Source: Deltaproteobacteria bacterium HGW-Deltaproteobacteria-4
GTDB taxonomy: Bacteria > Desulfobacterota > Desulfuromonadia > Desulfuromonadales > UBA2197
Direction of reading: 5' to 3'
Length of the DNA: 62,864 nt
Assembly (NCBI GenBank): GCA_002841765.1
Contig: PHAV01000017.1
Coordinates: forward strand, 1-62,864
Shown: piece by piece, positions 18,162 to 25,249 of the stretch
Layout: each line of letters begins with the position of its first letter
Numbering within the stretch: position 1 is the first letter of the stretch
Program-made: the position numbers and the translations under genes
The notes under the pieces: generated by a model
What the model saw: only the letters and a program-made list of their open reading frames with translations
Told to the model about the DNA's origin: nothing
Database searches by the model: none

Positions 18162-19430
18162 ATGGATACCTTCTCCCTCCCAGCTCACCTCTCGCGCCGT
18201 CGCTGGTCCCTCTTTGCCTTCCTTGCTCTCATCTACATGCTCGTCTACTTCTACCGGGTCTCGCTGGCGGTGATCGCCGGTGATGTCAGCCACGACCTGC
18301 AGCTCACCCCTGAAGAACTCGGCACGCTGGCCGGCATCCTCTTCTATGTTTACGCCTTTGCCCAACTTCCCCTCGGCCCCCTGATCGATCGCTTTGGCGG
18401 CCGCCTGGTGATCAGCGGCTGTGGCCTCCTCACCACCGCCGGCGGCCTCCTCTTCAGTCAAGCGCAGAGTTATGGCAGCGCTATGGCGGCACGCATGCTC
18501 ATCGGCGTCGGCACCGCTTCGGTCCTGATGGCAACCTTTGCCATCTTCAGCCGCTGGTACAGCCGTCAGGAGTTCGGCCGCGCATCGAGTCTGATGATCG
18601 CCTTCGGCAACCTCGGCAACCTCTGCGGCACCGCTCCCCTCGCCCTCGGGGTTGCGGCAATCGGCTGGCGCGCCTCCTTCCTCACCATTGCCGTGATCCA
18701 GGGGCTCGCCACCCTCCTGATCTTCAGCATGGTCCGTGACCGTCCGCCCACAGCTACCAGCGCCGCAGCCGTGGAGATAGCGCGGCCGATCGGCATCTTC
18801 GCTGCTTGGAGGATGATCTTCAGCAGCGGCAGCTTCTGGCTTTTGGGGATTCTCTGCTTCTTCTGGTATGGAAACTATCTCGCCGTGCAGGGATTGTGGG
18901 GCGGGCCGTATCTGCGGCAGGTCATGCAGCTCAGCCGCACTCAGAGCGGGCAGATGCTGATGTGTATTTCGGTCGGTTTTGTTGTCGGCAGTTACTTCAG
19001 TGATCTCTGCGTCCGCCGCCTCTTTGCCGGCTCGCAGAAGCGGATGCTCATCGTCGGCTCATCTCTTCTCGCCCTGCTCATGACCGCTTTTCTCGGCTGG
19101 GGGGATGGACTTCCTCCCTTCCTCCTCGGACTCACGCTTTTCCTGATAGGGATTACCGTCTCCAGCGGTGTCCTCATCTATCCGATCATCCGCGCCAGCT
19201 TCCCGGTGAGTATCGTCGGCACCGCCATGACCTCGCTCAACTTTTTCGTCCTCCTCGGCGCCGCCGTCACCCAGCAGCTCATGGGGATTATTATCGGTGC
19301 GCAGACCCCGGCCGGAGGAATCTCGCCGCCAGCGGCCTACCACAGCGCCTTCCTCCTGCCGATCATCGGCCTCGTTGTCGCCATCGCTCTTTACACCTTC
19401 GCCCGCGACACCTCGAAAGAGCACGGATGA
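18162..19430 (+). CDS. Major facilitator superfamily transporter
   Basis: A 422-residue integral membrane protein with about 12 hydrophobic helices. The MFS loop 2-3 motif appears as GPLIDRFGGRLVI, and GWRASFLTIAVIQG is typical of helix 5. The first helix contains YFYRVSLAVIAGDV, similar to anion:cation symporter and hexuronate-type carriers. The start ATG is 9 nt after lspA, so it is probably co-transcribed. The substrate cannot be read from the sequence. Confidence 0.88.
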   Translation: MDTFSLPAHLSRRRWSLFAFLALIYMLVYFYRVSLAVIAGDVSHDLQLTPEELGTLAGILFYVYAFAQLPLGPLIDRFGGRLVISGCGLLTTAGGLLFSQAQSYGSAMAARMLIGVGTASVLMATFAIFSRWYSRQEFGRASSLMIAFGNLGNLCGTAPLALGVAAIGWRASFLTIAVIQGLATLLIFSMVRDRPPTATSAAAVEIARPIGIFAAWRMIFSSGSFWLLGILCFFWYGNYLAVQGLWGGPYLRQVMQLSRTQSGQMLMCISVGFVVGSYFSDLCVRRLFAGSQKRMLIVGSSLLALLMTAFLGWGDGLPPFLLGLTLFLIGITVSSGVLIYPIIRASFPVSIVGTAMTSLNFFVLLGAAVTQQLMGIIIGAQTPAGGISPPAAYHSAFLLPIIGLVVAIALYTFARDTSKEHG

Positions 19431-19511
19431 TTTGGTGCTGAAGTACCTCTTGGGGATGTTTGTAAAACCGTTGGGTCCCGGTCCGACAGCCTAGTTTCCC
19501 TAGGAAGAGGC

Positions 19512-19588
19512 ATCGGGTTAGCCCGCAGGGAGTAACCAGGCGCATGCACGCATTCGACCAATGTCGGGTTACGCTGCACTAACCCGAT
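19512..19588. repeat. Palindromic element with CGGGTTA/TAACCCG arms
   Basis: Outer 10-bp inverted repeats ATCGGGTTAG (19512-19521) and CTAACCCGAT (19579-19588) enclose a second, internal palindrome (CGGGTTACGCTGCACTAACC around 19565-19585). It lies between two convergent genes where it could also stop transcription. The pattern is reminiscent of dispersed extragenic palindromes. Confidence 0.65.
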
Positions 19589-19604
19589 CTGCGAAGCTGT
19601 CGTG

Positions 19605-20261
19605 CTAATGGACCTTGATAAAGGCATCGAGCTCGGCATGCCATTGGTCAGGCTCGAAGGTGCCGGGATCGGTCTCTTCGCCGAATAACAGGTCGACCAG
19701 GTAGCGAGGCTTTCTGCCGCCGATGTGCATCGCCTTGATGCAGGAGACACAATAGACGACCACGTCGGTGGCGGGCATTTCGCCGGCACGTCTTTGCATC
19801 TGCTCCTTGACCTTTTCGACGGGCATTTTGCCGTAAAAGCTGTCACCGCAACAGCTTCCCTGCGGACCGGTCTTTTCCGGTTCGACCAGATCAACATTCA
19901 TCTTTCGCAGCAGGGTTCGAATCGCCTGATGCACTCGCACCTGGTCGCGGGTGGGGCAGGCATCAAGGATCGTCATCTTGCGCTGGCGATAATCCGGAAA
20001 AGGGAAAGTTTCGCTGCTAGCCAGAATTTCCCAGAAAGAGACGGTCGTAATGCCCTCGTAAAGTTCCCGGTAACGCCGGTCACAGCCAGCGCAGGTGTTG
20101 ATTACCCGGGAACCCATCGCCAACTGCGGCTCATGGTGACAACAAATGGTATACTCCTCGAAGCTGGGGAATTCCTTTCTCAAGAAATCCATCATTTTTT
20201 CCGCCAGCTGCGGTTTGTAGATAGAGAGGGCGCAACCCGGCGCAAACACATGATTCATCAA
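19605..20261 (-). CDS. (Fe-S)-binding protein with CCG domains (HdrB/GlpC-like)
   Basis: A 218-residue soluble protein with two cysteine-rich CCG-type motifs: FAPGCALSIYK ... TICCHHEPQ ... NTCAGCDRRY, and ILDACPTRDQ ... GSCCGDSFYG ... YCVSCIKAM. Such motifs bind the noncubane or [4Fe-4S] centres of heterodisulfide-reductase B subunits and GlpC-like proteins. Here it stands alone, without an HdrA or HdrC partner, so it may serve as a separate electron-transfer or thiol/disulfide component. It precedes a downstream MFS gene convergently and is on the same strand as the two-component genes. Confidence 0.85.
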   Translation of the reverse strand: MMNHVFAPGCALSIYKPQLAEKMMDFLRKEFPSFEEYTICCHHEPQLAMGSRVINTCAGCDRRYRELYEGITTVSFWEILASSETFPFPDYRQRKMTILDACPTRDQVRVHQAIRTLLRKMNVDLVEPEKTGPQGSCCGDSFYGKMPVEKVKEQMQRRAGEMPATDVVVYCVSCIKAMHIGGRKPRYLVDLLFGEETDPGTFEPDQWHAELDAFIKVH

Positions 20262-20426
20262 AAGACTCCTGTTAAAGTTATTGCAGCAGCTTCGAGGCCG
20301 TCACCAGTTCAAATCCGCGCTGCGGGGACACTTTTTTTATTTCTGCGTTTTGCTATGGACCGGACAGGGACTGGCAGTATTACCGTGTCTGCAACGGAAT
20401 CGCTCAAAAAGATGAGGCAAAGAGCT

Positions 20427-21098
20427 TCAGGGGGTTTCGTATTTATAGCCGACGCCATAGATAGAGTGGATCAACTCTAAATCAGGGACGATGCAAGCGA
20501 TTTTTTTTCGCAGATTTTTGATGTGACTGTCGATCGTCCGGTCACAGATGATGCGCTGATCGAGGTAAAGTCGATCCATCAGTTGATCGCGGGAATAGAT
20601 TCTCCCCGGCTTGGCGGTGAGAATGCTCAGCAGTTGAAACTCGACGGCGGTGAGTTCAAGTCGTTGTCCGTGCAACGTCGCCAGATATCTCTCCTCATCA
20701 AGGAGCAGATGTTCACCCCCCTGCGGTGAGGGATGGGAACCGCGGCGTAGAACAGCCTTGACTCGTGCCACCACTTCCTTGGGACTGAAGGGTTTACAGA
20801 TGTAATCGTCGGCACCTGATTCAAGGCCAATGAGTCGATCGATCTCTTCGACGCGAGCTGTCACCATGATGATCGGTACGTTGGAGAAAGTTCGAATCTC
20901 TTTGCAAATATCCAGACCATCCCGGCCGGGGAGCATGAGATCGAGAAGGATAAGATCGGGTCCGTTCTCCCTGACCCAGGGAATCACCTTCCTGCCATCC
21001 TCCAGCCAGGCACTTTCATAGCCGGCTTGTACGAGATAATCACGGTGCGTTTCTGCCAACCTCTTTTCATCTTCAACGATCAGAATCGTCAACTTCAT
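20427..21098 (-). CDS. OmpR/PhoB-family response regulator (BaeR-like)
   Basis: A receiver domain (1-120) with the acidic pocket VEDE, phosphoacceptor D53 in LLDLMLPGRDG, conserved T in VTAR and K in CKPFSPKE, followed by a winged-helix DNA-binding domain (about 128-223; LELTAVEFQLLSIL, RTIDSHIKNLRKKI, SIYGVGYKYE). It begins 12 nt after the sensor kinase stop, so the two form a two-component system. The kinase-regulator order and sequence flavour recall BaeSR, an envelope-stress system. Likely targets are the exported genes at 23.2 kb onward, but this is inference. Confidence 0.93.
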   Translation of the reverse strand: MKLTILIVEDEKRLAETHRDYLVQAGYESAWLEDGRKVIPWVRENGPDLILLDLMLPGRDGLDICKEIRTFSNVPIIMVTARVEEIDRLIGLESGADDYICKPFSPKEVVARVKAVLRRGSHPSPQGGEHLLLDEERYLATLHGQRLELTAVEFQLLSILTAKPGRIYSRDQLMDRLYLDQRIICDRTIDSHIKNLRKKIACIVPDLELIHSIYGVGYKYETP

Positions 21099-21110
21099 TT
21101 TACTCTCTCC

Positions 21111-22550
21111 TCATGAACGCAGGGGGAACTCAATCTTGATATCGAGACCGCCAAGGGAAGAGATGTTCGCATCGATCTTTCCGTGATGGGCCTCAACGAT
21201 ATTTTTACAGATCGCCAGGCCGAGTCCTGCACCGCCCTTGGTGCGATTGCGTGACTCCTCGCCCCGGTACAAGCGATCGAATAACTTCGGCAGTTGTGAC
21301 GGGCTGACGCTCGGCGCTGAATCTTCAAAGTGGAAGAAGACAGAAGACTTATTGACGAGCATATGGATTTCCAGCAAACCCGGTGTGTCGGTGTAGCGCA
21401 GGCTGTTCTCCAATAAATTAGTGAAGAGTTGCTGCAATCGGTCGGGATCGGCCAGGACTGAAATGGCGAGGTTCGCCGGCAGGTCGACCGTGAGTCTGAT
21501 TTTGTTCTGGGACAGACGTTGCTCAAAGAGTTCGATGGACCCCTTTAATATGCTGACGGGATCGACCATGACTTTTTTATAAGTAAGCGCCCCGATATCG
21601 GACATGGAGAGCTCGTAAAGGTCGTCGACCAACCGTCTCAGGTGCACGGTCTCTTCATGCAAGATCGCCAGGTTTTGTGGGCTGGGATGGCGGATTCCGT
21701 CCTGTAGTGCTTCGATATCGCTGTACAGGACCGCCAGCGGGGTGCGTAATTCATGGGAGATATCGGCCACCCATTGCTGCCGTGCTTTTTCGTTCTCTTC
21801 CAGCGTCATGGCCAGGTTGTTGAAATCGCAGGATAGCTGACCAAGTTCGTCGTTAGTCATGACCGAGATACGGGTCTTGAACTGCCCGGCTATTAGCTTG
21901 CTTGTCCCCCCGGTGAGTTCCTTGATCGGGCGCAACAGGTGAATAGTCATCGGATAAGAAAGGAGCAACGATAGCACTGCCATTGCCATTGCCATCAGCG
22001 CAAAGGATTCGCTCTGTTGTTCAAGAAAGAGGAGATCGCCCTCCCCCGAGAGCTTCTCCGCCGGGATCAGTCCCAGGTAACCAATGGTCAAAGATTGATA
22101 AATGACCGGTTTCAGCTTGAGGTCGGGCTCGAATACTGCATCATGCGGCCCCCCAATGACCCTCTCTTTGTTGACGTCGAAGAGGACGAGCCTCGGACCA
22201 ATGCCCTTTAAATTCCCGGGAGGAGGTTGTGGTCCGCCCAAACGGTTATGCCCCCCCCCTTGTTCCGGATGTCTCCCCATTGATGGCAAAGAGAAGATGT
22301 CACGATGGAGTTGCAGCCAGAGCCTCTTGTCTTCTATCAAAAACTGCCAACTGCCATGCTCGGCGTAGCCTTTCGCCAGTCGTTCATCGAGTTGGTCCAG
22401 TTGTTCTAATTGCGCCAATTCCTGTCTGTTAACGTAGTGGAGGAACCCACGATCAAAACTTATTTGGATAAACCAGAACATGCCGGCGGCGACCACGGTA
22501 CTGGTCAGTAGCAGGGTGAAAAATAGTTTGTGCTTAATTTTAATCTTCAC
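21111..22550 (-). CDS. Sensor histidine kinase (BaeS-like)
   Basis: A 479-residue membrane kinase: TM1 at about 9-31, a periplasmic sensor region at 32-183, TM2 at 184-204, HAMP at about 205-255, HisKA with DISHELRTPL (phospho-accepting H266), and an HATPase domain with N-box LLENSLRYT, a G1-like motif and GGAGLGLAICK. The sensor region contains a Gly/Pro-rich stretch (residues 91-116, e.g. PEQGGG and GGPQPPPGN), a feature also seen in the neighbouring exported proteins. It is co-transcribed with the response regulator. The stimulus is unknown. Confidence 0.93.
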   Translation of the reverse strand: MKIKIKHKLFFTLLLTSTVVAAGMFWFIQISFDRGFLHYVNRQELAQLEQLDQLDERLAKGYAEHGSWQFLIEDKRLWLQLHRDIFSLPSMGRHPEQGGGHNRLGGPQPPPGNLKGIGPRLVLFDVNKERVIGGPHDAVFEPDLKLKPVIYQSLTIGYLGLIPAEKLSGEGDLLFLEQQSESFALMAMAMAVLSLLLSYPMTIHLLRPIKELTGGTSKLIAGQFKTRISVMTNDELGQLSCDFNNLAMTLEENEKARQQWVADISHELRTPLAVLYSDIEALQDGIRHPSPQNLAILHEETVHLRRLVDDLYELSMSDIGALTYKKVMVDPVSILKGSIELFEQRLSQNKIRLTVDLPANLAISVLADPDRLQQLFTNLLENSLRYTDTPGLLEIHMLVNKSSVFFHFEDSAPSVSPSQLPKLFDRLYRGEESRNRTKGGAGLGLAICKNIVEAHHGKIDANISSLGGLDIKIEFPLRS

Positions 22551-22892
22551 AGTGGCCTCTTAAGAAAATCAAATTTTTGAATACAGAAAAATAAATCAGC
22601 TGAGAGTTTCTCCTCCTCTTGGCAGCAGTGACAGCATAGAGCGCAAATGTGGAGGAAATATGAAGGGTTTGATTTCTCCCGTTGTATTTTGGATCGTCCG
22701 GATCAGGCTCATTCTCGCATCATATAATATCTTAGTATTGCAATAAATTGTGAACTCTAGATCTTCTTCTGAAGAGGAAAAATAAAAAAGATCTCCTCCA
22801 TAATCTCTCCACATTTCTCCCTTACAGTTCACCTTAACCTTCAGGAAGACTCGTAGATGCAGGAAACAAACAAGATTGAAAAAGGGAGTAAG
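22551..22892. other. Gene-free AT-rich stretch upstream of the two-component operon
   Basis: I see no convincing gene. A 78-codon minus-strand frame (22596-22832) lacks a ribosome binding site and recognisable motifs. The region should hold the promoter of the kinase gene; a TATGAT -10-like hexamer is present on the minus strand at 22724-22719, but the -35 is weak. Confidence 0.5.
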
Positions 22893-23211
22893 TACGCAGC
22901 TACTCTATCGTAGATACTGGTCAAAAAGACTGCTACGACAGTGGTGTTGAGATCTCCTGCCCAGCCGATGGGGAAGCGTTCTATGGCCAGGATGCGCAAC
23001 ACGCTGGCAATCCTGCCAGCTTTACAGATAATGGCGACGGAACCATCACCGATCAGGTCACCGGCCTGATCTGGCAGCAGAGGGCCGTTACCGACGGCGA
23101 TGGCGATATCGGGCGAACCCGGCTGATTATCCCACCGGCAACGGCCCTCAGGGCGACGCTATTCGTATCTACAACTTCGTCCGCCTAGTGTGGGACGCTA
23201 ACCCAGAATAG
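22893..23211 (+). pseudogene. DUF1566-type exported protein, truncated and frameshifted
   Basis: The plus strand encodes TGQKDCYDSGVEISCPADGE, then FYGQDAQ, NPASFTDNGDGTITDQVTGL and IWQQ. This is the stereotyped beginning of DUF1566 (Lcl-type) repeat proteins abundant in Desulfuromonadia. Just after this the frame breaks: the matching continuation (DYPTGNGPQGDAIRIYNFVR) is in another frame and ends at TAG 23209-23211. There is no start codon upstream, since stops precede the segment. So both a 5' truncation and a frameshift near 23120-23127 are visible. Confidence 0.75.
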
Positions 23212-23237
23212 GTCGATAGACCTAAAGGAGTTTCGAG

Positions 23238-23510
23238 ATGAAAAAAACTCATTTGATCAAAGTGGCACTGATCGTCGGTTTGATAAGCGTGATGCCAATG
23301 TACGCCTCTGCCGCCGCCAATCAAGGTCAGGGGCGCCCGTCTAAAGGCGCGCCGCCTGAAGCGATTGCCGCATGTAAAGACAAGAGTGCCGGCGCGAGTG
23401 TTGAATTCAAGGGCCGCGAGGGCGAGACTCTCGAAGCGACCTGCCAGGAGAAAGACGGTCAAATGGTTGCTGTCCCCAAGAATATGCCGCAAGGCGGTGG
23501 CCCGCGCTAA
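23238..23510 (+). CDS. Small exported protein (PPxEAIxAC type)
   Basis: A 90-residue protein with a clear signal peptide (MKKTHLIKVALIVGLISVMP, cleavage after YASA). The mature part is about 65 residues with APPEAIAACKDKSAGASVEF, two cysteines that could pair, and a Gly/Pro-rich tail (MPQGGGPR). The pattern PPxEAIxACxxKSxG resembles small periplasmic proteins found in several Deltaproteobacteria, of unknown function. AAAGGAG precedes the ATG by 8 nt. It is followed by a strong terminator, so it is monocistronic, and it lies divergent from the BaeSR-like operon, whose signal or target it could be. Confidence 0.75.
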   Translation: MKKTHLIKVALIVGLISVMPMYASAAANQGQGRPSKGAPPEAIAACKDKSAGASVEFKGREGETLEATCQEKDGQMVAVPKNMPQGGGPR

Positions 23511-23546
23511 GAGAGAATTGGCCCCCTTTCCGTTCTGAGAAACAAA

Positions 23547-23590
23547 AAGACCAGGGGAGCCAGGCAATTCTGCCTGGGCCCCTGGTCTTA
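23547..23590 (+). terminator. Strong intrinsic terminator
   Basis: The arms AGACCAGGGGAGCCAGGCA and TGCCTGGGCCCCTGGTCT pair over most of their length around a short AT loop and are followed by TATTTG. It closes the small exported gene at 23238-23510. Confidence 0.85.
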
Positions 23591-23646
23591 TTTGTCTCCA
23601 TAGCCCAGCGCAGAGCCATTTATACTGACAATAATCGGAGAATATA

Positions 23647-24228
23647 ATGTCCAGAGCATACGAATTTCGGAAACAACTTGCGATACTTGCCTGGTTTCCC
23701 CTACTCCTCTTGGTCGGCTGCGGGAGCACGACTACACCACCGAGCATTACAGGGTTTTCACCCTCTGAAGCCACGGTTGGCACGACCGTTACCATCACCG
23801 GTACGGACTTCGACACAACAACGACATACAATGTAGTTACATTCAATGGAGAGGAAGCTACCGTCTCCAGTTGTACCAGCGAAAAAATTGTTACCACCGT
23901 TCCGTCTGGAGCAACAACAGGTCCAATCAGCGTGACCATTGATGATGTCACAGGAATATCTGACGATGATTTTGGCGTGATCCCGAGGATCACAAGTTTT
24001 TCCCCAACTTCCGGCGCGACTAGCTCGTATATTACCATCGTCGGAACCGGCTTCACTTCTACCGACCCCGACATTATTGTCACGATCGGCGGCACGACAG
24101 CTACAGTCATAAATTCCAATAGTACTTCGATTATTGTCCAAGTTCCATCAGGTGTGACGTCAGGGCAGATTACCGTGACGATAGCCAGTCTAACTGCTAC
24201 GACTTCGACAAGCTTTACTGTCGATTAA
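23647..24228 (+). CDS. Lipoprotein with two IPT/TIG domains
   Basis: A 193-residue lipoprotein with a lipobox LLVGC (Cys about residue 26). The two following domains each begin with the IPT/TIG signature: ITGFSPSEATVGTTVTITGT and ITSFSPTSGATSSYITIVGT. TIG domains are Ig-like folds used in surface and adhesion proteins; nothing else is attached here. It may act as a spacer or carbohydrate/protein-binding lipoprotein. The next gene is 128 nt downstream, so it may be transcribed alone. Confidence 0.85.
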   Translation: MSRAYEFRKQLAILAWFPLLLLVGCGSTTTPPSITGFSPSEATVGTTVTITGTDFDTTTTYNVVTFNGEEATVSSCTSEKIVTTVPSGATTGPISVTIDDVTGISDDDFGVIPRITSFSPTSGATSSYITIVGTGFTSTDPDIIVTIGGTTATVINSNSTSIIVQVPSGVTSGQITVTIASLTATTSTSFTVD

Positions 24229-24356
24229 TTGGTACGCAAAATGAAAAATGGAAGCGAGTTAATTCGGCGGATATCATAAAAGACGGGCCGCTTTGCGCTC
24301 GCTATAAGGAGAGCCCGCCCCATAGGGATCGGTCACGCGATGGAAAGGAGACATAC

Positions 24357-24572
24357 ATGCCCATTAAATCAATCAAGGGGTGCATCGGCTGTGGCGACTG
24401 TGTAAAAACCTGCCCCACTGATGTTATTCGCCTAGATGCGGGGGCAAAAAAAGCATTCATCAAATATCCGGCGGATTGCCAGATTTGCCACCTCTGCAGG
24501 ATGTACTGCCCGGTGGACGCCATCACTATTTCACCGGAAAAGAGCATCCCGGTTGTGGTTTCGTGGGGGTAG
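24357..24572 (+). CDS. 2[4Fe-4S] ferredoxin
   Basis: A 71-residue cytoplasmic electron carrier with two complete cluster motifs, CIGCGDCVKTCP (9-20) and CQICHLCRMYCP, in the order of bacterial ferredoxins. It has no signal peptide. The next gene starts 2 nt after its stop, and the third overlaps that by 14 nt, so the three are one operon. In this context it should pass electrons to the membrane cytochrome b encoded next. Confidence 0.93.
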   Translation: MPIKSIKGCIGCGDCVKTCPTDVIRLDAGAKKAFIKYPADCQICHLCRMYCPVDAITISPEKSIPVVVSWG

Positions 24573-24574
24573 CG

Positions 24575-25249
24575 ATGAGTGAATATCTGAAAAGTCGATT
24601 TTTCGTTCAGTCAATGTTGATCTTTACCGGCGGACCGCTCTTTATCTGGGGAATGGGACGTATGACGGAGCGATCGTTTTTGAAGGAATCCCTCTCGATT
24701 CTGACTATCCTGGCCTTTTTTCAGGTGATCAGTCAGTTTTATCTCTCTCGGTCGAACGGGCCAGCGGTTGCAGAAGTGACGATGGGCAGAATGGCCCGCG
24801 TGCATAATTTCAGCGGCTATACGGCTATCACAATATTGCTTATCCACCCTGTCCTTCTGGTCATTCCCAGGTTTTTTGAATCAGGCGTTACCCCACTTGA
24901 TGCTTTCTGGTCCATTTTGACCAGAGCTGGCGTTGCCATCCAGACATTTACCACCCCGGGTGTTATCCTGGGCGTCATCGCCTGGTGCCTGCTTCTACTG
25001 CTTGGTGCAACCCCTCTCCTCCGAAAAATACTACCTCTTAAATATACGACCTGGCGGCTTATACACGGCATGTTGTCAGCTCTGTTTATCTTCAGTGCTT
25101 CATGGCACGTTATCGATCTCGGACGTCATTCAAATAGTTCCATGGCTCTGTATATCGGAATTTTGTCCGCCAGTGGAGTTTTCCTTCTGCTGAAGAACTA
25201 CTGTTCAAAATCTGCAAAGCTAAATGGAGATACCAATGGAAACGTCTGA
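24575..25249 (+). CDS. Ferric-reductase-like transmembrane cytochrome b (four-His)
   Basis: A 224-residue integral membrane protein with about six hydrophobic segments. Four histidines stand in two pairs with identical spacing, H77/H91 (VHNFSGYTAITILLIH) and H164/H178 (RLIHGMLSALFIFSASWH). This is the H-x13-H arrangement that ligates two b haems in the ferric-reductase-like (FRD) and NOX families. No FAD/NAD domain is attached. The ATG at 24575 follows GGGGGT and is 2 nt after the ferredoxin stop. It most likely carries electrons from the cytoplasmic ferredoxin to the Tat-exported flavoprotein encoded next. Confidence 0.85.
   Translation: MSEYLKSRFFVQSMLIFTGGPLFIWGMGRMTERSFLKESLSILTILAFFQVISQFYLSRSNGPAVAEVTMGRMARVHNFSGYTAITILLIHPVLLVIPRFFESGVTPLDAFWSILTRAGVAIQTFTTPGVILGVIAWCLLLLLGATPLLRKILPLKYTTWRLIHGMLSALFIFSASWHVIDLGRHSNSSMALYIGILSASGVFLLLKNYCSKSAKLNGDTNGNV

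Noticed and set aside
22596-22832. A minus-strand 78-codon ORF in the gap before the kinase operon
   Set aside because: No ribosome binding site, no motif, AT-rich and partly repetitive; probably chance.
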